DNA of 51,320 nucleotides from Saprospiraceae bacterium. GTDB taxonomy: Bacteria; Bacteroidota; Bacteroidia; Chitinophagales; Saprospiraceae. Where the stretch lies: positions 1 through 51,320 of the forward strand of contig JAHDFX010000012.1 of NCBI GenBank assembly GCA_020627965.1, written 5' to 3'. The notes beneath the pieces were generated by a model. It was not told where the DNA came from and did no database searches. It was given only the letters and a program-made list of their open reading frames with translations. This document shows, one piece after another, positions 1 through 8,860 of this stretch; the first letter of the stretch is position 1, and the number at the start of each line of letters is the position of its first letter. Made by a program: the position numbers and the translations under genes.

Positions 1-121
1 GTGGATATGGGCGTTCGTGGTTTGAAGGCTGTGGTGGAGTAGAGATATGCTCTCGCTCACCCTTTAGATTCCCTGAAGGGAAAGGCTCTTCCGCTTCTTA
101 GTGCAATTTGTTATACACACA
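1..121. other. Window edge, no supported gene
   Basis: One plus-strand frame is open from base 3 to a TAG at 99-101 (32 codons, rich in Gly, Ser and Arg). It could be the 3' end of a gene starting outside the window, but nothing in it resembles a known family. A short inverted repeat (CCCTT/AAGGG) lies around 70-91. I see no reliable feature here. Confidence 0.3.
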
Positions 122-1984
122 TTATTTCACATCCCACCTATACAAAGCGTGTCGGTCTTCTTCATAGAGTAAAGTCATTTCATACTTTTCTATGGTTTTG
201 GGCATATTATCTACAGCTGTTCTTACGGGCTCGTGATGGCGTAGATTAAACCAAAGATTATTAGAAAAATGTTTTTTGTCCACCAATACTAAAATAGGCT
301 GATCGGTCAATTTGTCGAGCAATTCTGGAGCAGGTTTGTCTTCCAGAAAAATGCTGAGAAAAGCTTTTGGGTGGGCTGGTGGTGTTCTCGACATTTTACT
401 GCCCATACAGGGCAATCCGGTATTTTCAGCTACCTGAACAGCAAAAATATAAAAGTCTTCTGGCGGATCTGAAGTGTAATTATAGTCTTCAGAACCATTA
501 TGATAGTAAGGCAATGGCAAAATAGCCTGATAATCTGTTGGGTTTACTTTGCTGGCAATGCGTACTGCGTCCTGTTGATTGGCTGAATTGGTCAGGTTAT
601 TGGAGCCATACATGTAATTGTTTTGAACATGAATAAAATTGACAGTGTCCATTATTGCGAAAGCACATAAAAGAACTATGACGGCTTTTCGCCAATTGAT
701 GCCTTGTTCCCAGAAATATTGGAAAGCATAAAGCAAAGCAAAGCTAATTACCCAGTAAAATGGCCAACTGAAGCGTCCTAAACAACGAAATTGCTTTACA
801 CTATCCGTAAACCAACCCAGATATAAAAAGGGATTGAGGATGTTATAGACTTTGTGTTTGGTGCCAAATAAATAATGCTTTTCTCCCCATGCGATCATTA
901 AAGATAAGAAGCCCGCGAAGAGCAAAAAGACCATGATTTGTGTTGGCAGAGAAGGATTTTCCCGGATTTTCGACAAGAACTTCCGCCATTCTATTCTTTG
1001 AAATAAGAACAAAACCAATAATGCCATTAATCCATATACACAAAAAGCACCCAGATAAACACCGGATTCGTGAATAAGACTCTGGCTAGTCGAAAATGGT
1101 GTTGGGATAGTGTTCCAATCCCTGTTTTTTAGTAATGCGATAATTTTTAATCGCCATACATGAAAGTCATAGCCTTCTGGAACTGATTTGCGCAAAGCAT
1201 AATAAGTGTCAATGCTGCGAATGATACCGAGTACAGCGATCAATGCTGTTAGTGCAGTGCCTGCTCCCCAAAGAAGCTGTAGACTGGCTGCTTTGAGATT
1301 TTTTCGTTTTTTAAATGCCTGCGCAGCAAAAAAAGCTACCACAATAACGGATAATATCATGGCATAATACAAATGCAAAAAAGAACCAGCCACAATGGTC
1401 AAAAACAAGTATACACTTAGTCGAATGGCCTTATTCCGTTCACCAGTTTTGAGTTCTGCCAGGCGTATCAGCCACCAGAAAGTCAGTAAGATCAGCCATG
1501 AAAAGGAAAGATTCAGATGTCCGGCTTTCATACGAAGCATCTGTGGGTTTAGCCATACAAAACAAATGCTGAATAAAAACAGCATCCAGTTGTGCCGGAT
1601 AAAACGGGATAGAATTTTCCAGCAAAGCAAGGTGCTGAATAAAACACCAAGTATGCAAAACCAGGTTAGTATAAAGACTCCATGATCGGAAACATCATAA
1701 ATGTATCTGGAAAACAGTTTCAGACTTACTGCCAGCAAAGGGGTATTATCGGTGTAAAATATATAGTCTCCATAGGGATAATTCATCTGCTCAAATTTCC
1801 AGAAGTCCACATCTTCAGGTTGCTGCAAATAGGCATGGAGCGTATAGTAGTTTTTAAAGCCATCCCCATGATTCATGAACATATAATTATCAGGATGCAC
1901 AAAGAACTTATTGTATGCAATGAAGATAAGTCCGCATTGCACCAAAAACATTGCCCACCACCAATATTTTTTTGATTTGTTCAT
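122..1984 (-). CDS. Polytopic membrane protein, GT-C-like
   Basis: This is a 620-residue integral membrane protein with roughly a dozen hydrophobic segments and a soluble C-terminal part of about 150 residues. The first hydrophobic segment (about residues 8-26) is followed by a periplasm-facing loop carrying the acidic motif GDGFKNY near residue 40. A long loop and then paired membrane helices come next. This layout, with an early acidic residue in the first loop, is typical of GT-C lipid-sugar-dependent glycosyltransferases and YfhO-like proteins. The assignment rests on topology only. The gene begins 9 bp after the DAHP synthase stop codon and so is probably the last gene of the regulator-aroF operon. 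The ATG at 1984 is the natural start because the N-terminus runs from Lys residues straight into the first membrane helix. The substrate is unknown. Confidence 0.6.
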   Translation of the reverse strand: MNKSKKYWWWAMFLVQCGLIFIAYNKFFVHPDNYMFMNHGDGFKNYYTLHAYLQQPEDVDFWKFEQMNYPYGDYIFYTDNTPLLAVSLKLFSRYIYDVSDHGVFILTWFCILGVLFSTLLCWKILSRFIRHNWMLFLFSICFVWLNPQMLRMKAGHLNLSFSWLILLTFWWLIRLAELKTGERNKAIRLSVYLFLTIVAGSFLHLYYAMILSVIVVAFFAAQAFKKRKNLKAASLQLLWGAGTALTALIAVLGIIRSIDTYYALRKSVPEGYDFHVWRLKIIALLKNRDWNTIPTPFSTSQSLIHESGVYLGAFCVYGLMALLVLFLFQRIEWRKFLSKIRENPSLPTQIMVFLLFAGFLSLMIAWGEKHYLFGTKHKVYNILNPFLYLGWFTDSVKQFRCLGRFSWPFYWVISFALLYAFQYFWEQGINWRKAVIVLLCAFAIMDTVNFIHVQNNYMYGSNNLTNSANQQDAVRIASKVNPTDYQAILPLPYYHNGSEDYNYTSDPPEDFYIFAVQVAENTGLPCMGSKMSRTPPAHPKAFLSIFLEDKPAPELLDKLTDQPILVLVDKKHFSNNLWFNLRHHEPVRTAVDNMPKTIEKYEMTLLYEEDRHALYRWDVK

Positions 1985-1993
1985 TAAATAACA

Positions 1994-2992
1994 CTAGGTA
2001 AGACTCCTCCCGACAGCAGCCCCAATTTGTTCTAAACTACCATATAAAGCCCGAAATTCTTCATGATTTAATTGCTGTGCAGCATCTGATTTAGCCACCT
2101 TTGGGTTTGGGTGTACTTCTATCAATAAACCATCAATACCCATTGCCATACAGGCACGACTCAGGTCCGGTACTCCATAAGAATAGCCCATTGCATGACT
2201 GGGGTCAAGAATAACTGGCAGATTGGTTTTTTCTTTTAGAAAAGATACGCCACATAAATCCAGTGTGAAACGGGTTTTTGTTTCAAAGGTACGGATACCC
2301 CTTTCGCAAAGAACGACCTGAGTGTTACCGCCCGATAAGATAAATTCAGCTGCCTGTGCAAATTCTTGTAGACTACTACCAAAACCACGTTTTAATAAAA
2401 CTGGTTTATTGGCTTTTCCACAGGCACGTAAAATACCATGATCGTACATAGCTTTAGCGCCTACCTGAACAACATCTGTATACTCAATAACGGCATCGAT
2501 ATGTGTGGCATCCCTAACTTCTGTGACAATGGCTAAATCGTATTTTTCACGCATTTTAGCTAGTAATTTCAAACCTTCTAATCCTAAACCCTGAAAGCTG
2601 TATGGCGAAGTACGTGGCTTAAAACATCCACCACGCAGGGCTTTTATACCTAGCTCTTTCATCAATTGAGCAGAAGACTCAATTTGCTCTTCCGACTCTA
2701 CCGAGCATGGGCCAGCAATCATGATAGAATTAGTGGTATTGCCTCCAATGGTTACTTCTCCGATCTGAACAGTTCTCTTTGCTTTTAGATATTCGCTACT
2801 AGCTAATTGAAGATCATTTTCAAATAAAAATGTTTCATCAACAAAGCCGTACAGGTCATTAGGAACTTGCCGGATTTTTGACGAAGTAACTAGAATTTGA
2901 CGCTGTTCATCTTTTAAGTGGATAGCTCCGCTGAGTGTTGCCAGCTCAAGTGCTTTTTCTTCCGTTACAGATGGTTTTAAATGTATAATCAT
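1994..2992 (-). CDS. aroF: 3-Deoxy-7-phosphoheptulonate (DAHP) synthase, type I-beta
   Basis: This enzyme condenses phosphoenolpyruvate with erythrose 4-phosphate to DAHP, the first step of the shikimate pathway, in the cytoplasm. The 332-residue length is usual for the Bacillus/Thermotoga-type I-beta form. Residues 1-70 form a ferredoxin-like regulatory domain. The barrel follows, with GPCSVES (about 95-101), the [13 protein letters not shown] phosphoenolpyruvate-binding segment, an LLKRGF segment, and the metal-binding segment DPSHAMG. The final IEVHPNP motif is also conserved. The gene starts 12 bp after the upstream regulator gene and is followed 9 bp later by a membrane-protein gene, so the three are likely cotranscribed. 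In this enzyme type the N-terminal domain commonly provides feedback control. The effector cannot be read from sequence. Confidence 0.93.
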   Translation of the reverse strand: MIIHLKPSVTEEKALELATLSGAIHLKDEQRQILVTSSKIRQVPNDLYGFVDETFLFENDLQLASSEYLKAKRTVQIGEVTIGGNTTNSIMIAGPCSVESEEQIESSAQLMKELGIKALRGGCFKPRTSPYSFQGLGLEGLKLLAKMREKYDLAIVTEVRDATHIDAVIEYTDVVQVGAKAMYDHGILRACGKANKPVLLKRGFGSSLQEFAQAAEFILSGGNTQVVLCERGIRTFETKTRFTLDLCGVSFLKEKTNLPVILDPSHAMGYSYGVPDLSRACMAMGIDGLLIEVHPNPKVAKSDAAQQLNHEEFRALYGSLEQIGAAVGRSLT

Positions 2993-3004
2993 GTATATAA
3001 TATT

Positions 3005-4489
3005 CTAAGAAATTCGCTTTAAATCTTTCCACATTTGCTCCCTTTGCTTCTGGGCGTTTAATACGACGGGCTCGGCTGCCCTTTCTGCACAGTTTTTAAT
3101 GTCGCAGCGCTCGCAGGTCTGATTGACCGATTTAAAAATAATGGCTTCATCATTTCCAAAACGAATGACCTTTTTCAACTGTTCATTTACTGATAAACCT
3201 ATGGTTACACTTACATTGGTGTCTGGTGTCGGGTGTGCAGGACGTGCGATAGTAAAACAGAGGTATTCATCATCAGTGCCATAAAATTGAGAGCGTTGGG
3301 CTGATGCTATTGGGTCGGTGTAAGTGTTGTTTTTTTGTAATTGATATAAATCATCTAATAACCACAATGTGATCCAACGACGACAATAATGCTCAGAAAT
3401 ACCATTGCCGTAAGGCTGATGATGACGTGAAAGGTGCAATTCTTTAGTCAACTCGTATTGATCTACTCCGGGTGTATTATTAAAACGAAGGAAAAATACT
3501 TGTTCCAGTCCGAAAAATTGAGGTAATAGATTGGTCAGTCTTTGCAGGAACATTTCAGGGCTGGCCTTATATTTATTCATAATGCCCAAGAAGGCTGATT
3601 TATTCCATTTTTCAAGATTGAAAAAATCTTTCAGGTCTTTTATAAGCTGGTCTTTGGGCATTAATAAAGCTCCAGCAAAATAAGAAGTTTTAAAATTATT
3701 AAGCACTTGCTCGAAGGACTCGATTTGGACAAAAGAGGATGTGTTTGCACGTTCTTTTAGCTGTAAATAATTGAAACCGATTTCTTTGCTAAGCAGAAAA
3801 GCACGTTGCATATCGGTTAGGTCGCTATTGATAAGGAACTTCTTTTTTTTGGGTTGAAATATATACCTGAATCGCTTTAAAGATGGGTATAGTTCGAGTT
3901 CTTCTTCGTCGATAAAATAGCCGTATTCCCGGACAAGAATGGAGTATAAGTGTTCTAATGAAAAATTACCACCAAAGGGCATTGGATGTGTCTGAGCAAA
4001 GTTTTCGGCAGCCGTTTCGAGTTCTTCGAAATAATTGTTGTGCAATTCCTGATAAGAGCGCAAAGCAGCAAAATAGAAATTTTCCTGTTGGAGGGCATAT
4101 TTGCGTGAAATTTCCAATACTGCAGAAATAAAAGCGCCTACCCTGGCAGGGGCAGTTGATATTAATTCTACTACCTTCCCGGCCTCAATCCCAAACATAT
4201 CTAAAGGCAGTTCTTCTAGAAAATTGGAATGTAGAAGGTCGGCAACGGGTTGGAGGTTTTTGCTGAGTTCTATAGAAATTAATTCTTCATAAGAAGTGTC
4301 TAAGGCTTTTGCCAACATGTGTATTTTTTCCGCTTTTGGAAACTTCTTGCCTTTCTCTATTTCATTCAGATAAGAAACAGATACGCCTGTTTTCTGAGAT
4401 AAAACCTTAAAAGGCATCTGCTTTTCCTGGCGTAATTGCCGGACTTTCAAGCCAAATATCAATTTTCTATTCTGTGTGCTAATTGCCAT
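3005..4489 (-). CDS. XRE-family regulator, ScfR/PrpR-like, with Cys cluster
   Basis: This 494-residue cytoplasmic transcription regulator has an XRE helix-turn-helix at about residues 10-65 (the segment TGVSVSYLNEIEKGKKFPKA is the recognition region). A long helical sensor region follows. At the position where ImmA/IrrE-type proteins carry HExxH, the sequence reads RAFLLSKEIGFNY, so no zinc-protease site is present. Near the C-terminus lies C-x2-C-x4-C (CERCDIKNC), the position used by PrpR/RamB/ScfR-family regulators of short-chain acyl-CoA metabolism to bind an Fe-S cluster. The length matches that family (about 470-500). It is the first gene of an operon with aroF. A TAATTTTG -7 element ends four bases before the ATG, so the mRNA may have almost no leader. 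The family and domains are clear. The ligand and any control of aroF are inference. Confidence 0.8.
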   Translation of the reverse strand: MAISTQNRKLIFGLKVRQLRQEKQMPFKVLSQKTGVSVSYLNEIEKGKKFPKAEKIHMLAKALDTSYEELISIELSKNLQPVADLLHSNFLEELPLDMFGIEAGKVVELISTAPARVGAFISAVLEISRKYALQQENFYFAALRSYQELHNNYFEELETAAENFAQTHPMPFGGNFSLEHLYSILVREYGYFIDEEELELYPSLKRFRYIFQPKKKKFLINSDLTDMQRAFLLSKEIGFNYLQLKERANTSSFVQIESFEQVLNNFKTSYFAGALLMPKDQLIKDLKDFFNLEKWNKSAFLGIMNKYKASPEMFLQRLTNLLPQFFGLEQVFFLRFNNTPGVDQYELTKELHLSRHHQPYGNGISEHYCRRWITLWLLDDLYQLQKNNTYTDPIASAQRSQFYGTDDEYLCFTIARPAHPTPDTNVSVTIGLSVNEQLKKVIRFGNDEAIIFKSVNQTCERCDIKNCAERAAEPVVLNAQKQREQMWKDLKRIS

Positions 4490-4493
4490 TAAT

Positions 4494-4501
4494 CAAAATT
4501 A
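4494..4501 (-). promoter_or_regulatory. -7 element for the XRE-aroF operon
   Basis: On the minus strand this reads TAATTTTG, a full match to the Bacteroidota -7 consensus TAnnTTTG. Only four bases separate it from the ATG at 4489, which predicts a transcript starting at or very near the start codon. No clean -33 TTTG was seen at the expected distance. Confidence 0.45.
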
Positions 4502-4566
4502 GATTTTTTTAAGCAATAGATGCAGGAAATGAAAAAAAGTCTGTCCGGTTTTATGGAATTTTTATG

Positions 4567-4636
4567 AAAAAGGACTCTTTATATATGAAGGCAGGTAAGG
4601 ACATGATGAGAATAATCCTACCTGTGAGTCTTTTTT
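4567..4636 (+). terminator. Bipartite hairpin with T tract (first of two)
   Basis: The outer stem is an 11-bp pairing of 4567-4577 with 4626-4636 (one G-U). An inner stem pairs 4592-4601 with 4616-4624 (one bulged A) around a 14-base loop. The right arm ends in six T, so it can act as a rightward intrinsic terminator. Because the outer arms are A-rich and T-rich, it could also work leftwards. There is no gene on either side that would need it, as both neighbours diverge from this gap. It may instead be part of a small structured RNA together with the next hairpin. Confidence 0.5.
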
Positions 4637-4645
4637 GTATTGCCT

Positions 4646-4693
4646 GAACCGGAGATATGCAGGTGAAAGCATCTGTATCTCCGGTTCTTTTTT
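4646..4693 (+). terminator. Strong hairpin with T tract (second of two)
   Basis: A 12-bp perfect stem (4646-4657 with 4676-4687) continues after a two-base bulge into six further pairs (CAGGTG with CATCTG, one G-U) closed by an AAAG tetraloop. A run of six T follows. It has the shape of a rightward intrinsic terminator, standing nearly 300 bp before radC, and could end a short RNA starting near 4500-4560. Confidence 0.6.
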
Positions 4694-4929
4694 AGCAGTT
4701 AAACCGCTTTGTTCAGGGAAGAGAGATCGTTCGCGGGCTCACTGAGAGAAGAGAGATTAGTTTTGGTAAGTGGATGGACGTAACTAAGTGACACTTTAAT
4801 TAAGGTTAAATAACTGATAATCAATCGTATAAAACCTGACTCCTGACCCCTCAATTCTGCCCCCTCACTTAATTGAGTAATTTCTTAGTGCCTTTAATCA
4901 TCTTAGTCTTTTAGTCTTTTTTACAACAG

Positions 4930-4953
4930 CTCAACACCTCAACACCTCAACAC
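4930..4953. repeat. Triplicate 8-bp tandem repeat upstream of radC
   Basis: Three exact copies of CTCAACAC lie head to tail in the radC leader, 26 bp before the ATG. The rest of 4694-4978 is CT- and A-rich and holds no gene. Copy-number change here could alter the radC 5' region. Confidence 0.75.
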
Positions 4954-4978
4954 ACCAAATAATTCAAATAATTTAAAA

Positions 4979-5695
4979 ATGGAAAATTCAACAATAGCAC
5001 CGGCATATCAACCGAAACTTACTATAAAGGCTTGGGCGGAAGAAGACCGTCCCAGAGAAAAGTTGTTGACTAAAGGCGCACAAAGTCTGAGTGATGCTGA
5101 ATTACTGGCAATTTTATTGCGTTCTGGGTCGAGGGATGAGACCGTGGTTAGTCTGGCACAGCGGGTATTGCATAGCTGTGAAAACAACCTTAGTGAACTA
5201 GGCAGGCGTTCTCTGCCTACATTGACTCAATTTAAAGGATTGGGAGAAGCTAAAGCACTAACGATCATAGCCGCACTGGAACTGGGAAGGCGTCGGCAAT
5301 TATCCAGTATAAAAGACCGTCCGCAGGTTCGTTCGAGTCGGGATGCTTATCAGGCGATAGCTCCGATATTAGCTGATCTGCCTCATGAGGAATTCTGGAT
5401 ACTTTTGCTCAATCGCTCTAATAAGATCGTTTCGAGGGAACGGGTGAGTATGGGCGGTGTTTCGGGCACTGTGGTGGATGCCCGCATCGTCTTTAAACGA
5501 GCGATTGAGTTGTTGGCGTCTTCTATTATTCTATGTCATAATCATCCTTCTGGCAATCTGAATCCTAGTCAGGCGGATATTAATCTGACCCGGAAATTGA
5601 AGAAAGCAGGTGAAGTGATGGATGTAGCTGTTATTGACCATCTGATCATTGCCGGGGATGGGTTTTATAGTTTTGCTGATGAGGGGATTTTGTGA
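4979..5695 (+). CDS. radC: RadC family JAB-domain protein
   Basis: This is a 238-residue member of the RadC family, historically named for DNA repair although its biochemical role is unsettled. The N-terminal part (about 25-105) is the UPF0758-type helix-hairpin-helix region, with LTKGAQSLSDAELLAILL and QFKGLGEAKA. The C-terminal JAB/MPN domain carries the metal motif HNHPSGNLNPSQAD at about residues 184-197, with His, His and Asp ligands of a JAMM metalloprotease fold. The start is the only ATG that gives the full N-terminal domain. It has no operon partner: the upstream gene diverges, and the downstream sterol-desaturase gene converges on it. The length is normal. Confidence 0.93.
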   Translation: MENSTIAPAYQPKLTIKAWAEEDRPREKLLTKGAQSLSDAELLAILLRSGSRDETVVSLAQRVLHSCENNLSELGRRSLPTLTQFKGLGEAKALTIIAALELGRRRQLSSIKDRPQVRSSRDAYQAIAPILADLPHEEFWILLLNRSNKIVSRERVSMGGVSGTVVDARIVFKRAIELLASSIILCHNHPSGNLNPSQADINLTRKLKKAGEVMDVAVIDHLIIAGDGFYSFADEGIL

Positions 5696-5748
5696 AAATT
5701 ATTCACCACAGATTACACGGATATACATATATTGTATTATTTAGCAAC

Positions 5749-6630
5749 TCATCGTTCAAACTCTTTATAATCAACAGATGGATCATAATCATTATTGGTG
5801 ACGATGGAATGCAATTCACTATTAGGGTCTTTAGACTTCACGAAAGGAAATAATAACTGGACATGCCAGGGTTCTTTTATCTGGTTCCATGCTCCGAATC
5901 TTTTGGGATATTTGCGGGTTATTTTAGCTGTGCCGAATATAATGTCCCATATGAATAAGAGGTTGCCGTAATTTCCATTTGGGTTTGATACGCCATCTTC
6001 GGCGGTTAATCCGTGATGGGCGAAATGGGTGCTGGGCGTCGAGATCGTTCTTTCTATGATCCAGGCAAGTGGATTTAGAATTTTATATCGGTATAAGAAT
6101 CGATCCCATTTGGTTTCACTGTGTGCTAATAATATGACAATGAGTTTTGCGGGCAAATAGAACAGGTAAACATAACCCATTCCTAAATACACCAACATGC
6201 CTGAAAACCAGATGCCGGGCATTAAGGCATAATATAAGATGGCATTTCTGTAAGTAACCAGTACGCCCATTTCCTCAATTACATGATGTGGCCGGTGTAG
6301 TTTCCACATCAGGCGACTGGAATGGGAAAGCCTGTGCCACCAGTATTGCATCATGTCATCCAAAATCAAAAAAGCGAAAATATGTAACCAAATGGAAGTG
6401 GTTAAAAAATAATTTTCAAACTGAGGAAAGAAAATCTCCATCAGCCAGATGGTCAATAAAAAAATGCCCGGCTGAATGAGAACAGGTAAAGTCACTGAAC
6501 TGAATATTTCAATGGCAAAATCATCTTTGGTTCTTTTGCCGTCAAAGTATAGACCACCTAAGGCTTCTATGATGCCTACAGTTATCATAACGACGACAAC
6601 GGCTAATTTACTGATTATATCTGCATCCAT
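5749..6630 (-). CDS. Sterol desaturase / fatty acid hydroxylase family protein
   Basis: This 293-residue membrane di-iron oxygenase has about four membrane segments (near 10-30, 40-62, 75-95 and 130-165). The histidine clusters expected for the family are present: HRLSH and HRPHH within the segment at about residues 98-118, and FAHHG near residue 203, which provide ligands for two irons. Family members hydroxylate or desaturate lipids, sterols, carotenoids or ether lipids. The substrate here cannot be deduced. Its ATG lies 4 bp after the stop of the GDYXXLXY gene, so it is the last gene of a three-gene leftward operon with GDYXXLXY and DUF2157 membrane proteins. It converges with radC. Confidence 0.85.
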   Translation of the reverse strand: MDADIISKLAVVVVMITVGIIEALGGLYFDGKRTKDDFAIEIFSSVTLPVLIQPGIFLLTIWLMEIFFPQFENYFLTTSIWLHIFAFLILDDMMQYWWHRLSHSSRLMWKLHRPHHVIEEMGVLVTYRNAILYYALMPGIWFSGMLVYLGMGYVYLFYLPAKLIVILLAHSETKWDRFLYRYKILNPLAWIIERTISTPSTHFAHHGLTAEDGVSNPNGNYGNLLFIWDIIFGTAKITRKYPKRFGAWNQIKEPWHVQLLFPFVKSKDPNSELHSIVTNNDYDPSVDYKEFER

Positions 6631-6634
6631 AGTT

Positions 6635-7219
6635 TTATTCTTTATTTTTCCTTTGGTATGCTTTGACGACTTCTTTTATAGGCATTTCATTAATGAAAAC
6701 ATCTTTTAAGACCGCTTCTCCATCTTTGATGCCTATCAAAGCATAGGTTATCTTACTGGTGTCTCTGAATGTTCTTCGATAAGCCAATTCTGCATCATAG
6801 GCTTTTGATTCTTCCATGTAAAACCTAGTAAAAGGATAATTGATTCTCAGGGTTTTGGGGCTGCTTCCTGAAACAAAACCTACTTGTGCTTTTACAAACT
6901 CCTGATCTTTGGCTGGCTTTTCTTTTGAAACTGATTTTATCTTGACAAAGCCTTTATTATCTGAGGTTAAACTGACATAAATATCTTCTCCTGAAATCCA
7001 CTTATCTTTCTCCCCAACCGCAACGGAGTTTTCTTTATAATTGAGGACAATGTATTTGCCTCTAAAGGGATCGGTAGGATCGACAGGAGCCGTTTTGAAT
7101 TTATATTCTGTTCCTGTATACCAGATGCTTTCTTTGTCCCATATCATTTTGGCAGGGACGAATAATTGTATTAATACAATGATAATAAATGCTGGCAATA
7201 TTATTTTTTGACTATTCAT
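6635..7219 (-). CDS. GDYXXLXY-domain membrane-anchored protein
   Basis: This 194-residue protein has one N-terminal membrane helix (about 6-24) followed by a domain predicted outside the cytoplasm. The segment DPFRGKYIVLNYK (about 50-62) is the signature that gives the GDYXXLXY family its name, here with G-K-Y instead of G-D-Y. Proteins of this family are nearly always encoded beside DUF2157/DUF4401 membrane proteins, and that is the case here: its ATG overlaps the end of the DUF2157 gene by 8 bp. The molecular role is unknown. The coupled arrangement suggests the two products act in one membrane complex (inference). Confidence 0.8.
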   Translation of the reverse strand: MNSQKIILPAFIIIVLIQLFVPAKMIWDKESIWYTGTEYKFKTAPVDPTDPFRGKYIVLNYKENSVAVGEKDKWISGEDIYVSLTSDNKGFVKIKSVSKEKPAKDQEFVKAQVGFVSGSSPKTLRINYPFTRFYMEESKAYDAELAYRRTFRDTSKITYALIGIKDGEAVLKDVFINEMPIKEVVKAYQRKNKE

Positions 7220-8492
7220 TTGTCTTCCTTTTTTTCAACATCCAATAATTTACAGCAAAGAAGCCTATGCCTACTAAGAGGAATAAAATTCCCCTAATGA
7301 CAAAGCTGAGGTTTTCATCAAAAAACCTACAGGTAACCAATGCTGTGATGATAAGAATACCAAAATTCAATATACCGAGATGATCTTGTTTTGCTCCATC
7401 TCTGATCGTTAATATGCCAAGGATGAGTACACAAAGATTGATAAGAATAACTGGAATGGAGCTGCGTAGTCCGATGATAAATATAATGATGAATAGAATA
7501 AACATTATTGACAGGGGCTTGATTTCGGTCAGTTTTTTATTTTTTTGTTGCAAAAACAAAAGTACTAATGCGGATAATGATATAATCACCATTACCCAAA
7601 AACCGAGTGTTTTGGCGATTTCATTGAACGGGAATTCCTGTGCTCTTAAATCTTCCCAGAACCAGTCAAAGCTTAGTGCTAATAACAAAATAACTGTACC
7701 AGTGATGCCTAAAACTTTATAGCCGTTATTTCTTAATTTTTGCCGACGGAAAAAGGCTGTTTCTCCTATTAAATAAAACAATCCGAAAAGACTGAAGTAA
7801 GTAACGATTACAATGTTTTCTGTCGTTTTTACTAGTGTTCCCAGAGCGATAAGTATGGATAAAGGAATCAGCCAGTTGAGAAAAGGAATGAAATTGCTTC
7901 CTGGTTTTTTCTTGCATAAAAAGTAATAATGAGGCAACAGAAGCAGTAGTAACAACCAGTAAAGATAAGATTCGGAGGGTGGGTATGACCAGTTATTAGT
8001 TTGTGCATAGGCAGTAATACCAATCAGGTATAGTATGGCTACCATAGAAGAACGCATCACATATACCAAAGGAAGGCAAAGTAGCATCCAGGTGAGCAAA
8101 AATGAACTTATATCACCAGGTAAATTATAAACCTGACTTACGAGGGATATGCTTGCGCCAACTGCGAAGAACAGAAATGCTGAAGTACTCTCTCTCCATG
8201 CAATACTTTCCGGTTTTTTTAATAGTGTAAATCCGCAAAATATCTGTCCACTAAGCAAGGGCAGAAAAGCAAAGAATGTTTTTGTTGTTCGTGAAAGCTC
8301 ATCCCAGTTATGGGCTATGACGAGTATGATGCCCAAGCCAACAAGAATAGCTCCTAAAACTCCAAAAACAATGAAAAGTCTGTTGGTGGAAGGTTGATGT
8401 TTACTTTCATAGTAATGCTTGATCCGCTCTGCCGTTTCATTCGTAATGACTCCGGCTTCCATCAATTCGGCTATGTCTTTGAATATGTTCAT
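7212..8492 (-). CDS. DUF2157 polytopic membrane protein
   Basis: This 426-residue protein has a cytoplasmic N-terminal helix pair (about 1-35, containing an EAGVITNETAERI segment typical of DUF2157) and some eleven to twelve membrane segments to the C-terminus, which ends in a Lys/Arg-rich tail. Function is unknown for the family. It is the first gene of the operon that continues with GDYXXLXY and sterol-desaturase genes. The three products together look like a membrane-lipid or envelope module, but that is inference from gene order only. The start ATG at 8492 gives the conserved N-terminal helices. Confidence 0.82.
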   Translation of the reverse strand: MNIFKDIAELMEAGVITNETAERIKHYYESKHQPSTNRLFIVFGVLGAILVGLGIILVIAHNWDELSRTTKTFFAFLPLLSGQIFCGFTLLKKPESIAWRESTSAFLFFAVGASISLVSQVYNLPGDISSFLLTWMLLCLPLVYVMRSSMVAILYLIGITAYAQTNNWSYPPSESYLYWLLLLLLLPHYYFLCKKKPGSNFIPFLNWLIPLSILIALGTLVKTTENIVIVTYFSLFGLFYLIGETAFFRRQKLRNNGYKVLGITGTVILLLALSFDWFWEDLRAQEFPFNEIAKTLGFWVMVIISLSALVLLFLQQKNKKLTEIKPLSIMFILFIIIFIIGLRSSIPVILINLCVLILGILTIRDGAKQDHLGILNFGILIITALVTCRFFDENLSFVIRGILFLLVGIGFFAVNYWMLKKRKTNE

Positions 8493-8679
8493 TTATTGTC
8501 TTTAACAATGCTTTGCATTGGGTTAGGGGTGACTATTGACATTACAAACATACAGGAGAGAACTCGCTTCATAAAACCATTTTTATTATAAAACGTATTT
8601 TTTTGAAGTGATTAAGTTTGAGTAACTTGTTGATTATTATGTGTTTGAAGGGTTTGTAGACGTATTTTTAAAACTTTTA
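8493..8679. other. Intergenic region without recognisable feature
   Basis: AT-rich upstream region of the DUF2157 operon. I looked for TAnnTTTG elements on the minus strand and found no convincing one. No inverted repeat of note was seen. Confidence 0.4.
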
Positions 8680-8847
8680 TTACACCAAGTCTTCTCTGTC
8701 CCATCTGTTCTGTTTTTCTTTTTCTGGTCCATTCAGGTCAAGTGTATCTTCATTGTTTAGCCTAAAATAAGCATCGGAACCGTGAACCGTACCTTTATAG
8801 TAGCTCAGCATGCTATCATTGCTGATGATGCGGATGCTTTGCTGGTC
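8680..8847 (-). pseudogene. Possible 55-codon gene remnant
   Basis: A minus-strand frame is open for 55 codons with a soluble, normal-looking composition (it contains MLSYYKGTVHGSDAYFRLN and ends NRWDREDLV). An internal Met at 8809-8811 would give a 43-residue product. No upstream start or signal exists before the frame is closed by a TAA. It may be the 3' remnant of a decayed gene or a very small gene. I do not recognise a family. It sits between the DinB-like gene and the DUF2157 operon. Confidence 0.35.
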
Positions 8848-8860
8848 ATTTTAATAAAAC

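Noticed and set aside
4930-4953. CTCAACAC triplet as a CRISPR-like or iteron array
   Set aside because: Units are contiguous with no spacers and only three copies; a simple tandem repeat.
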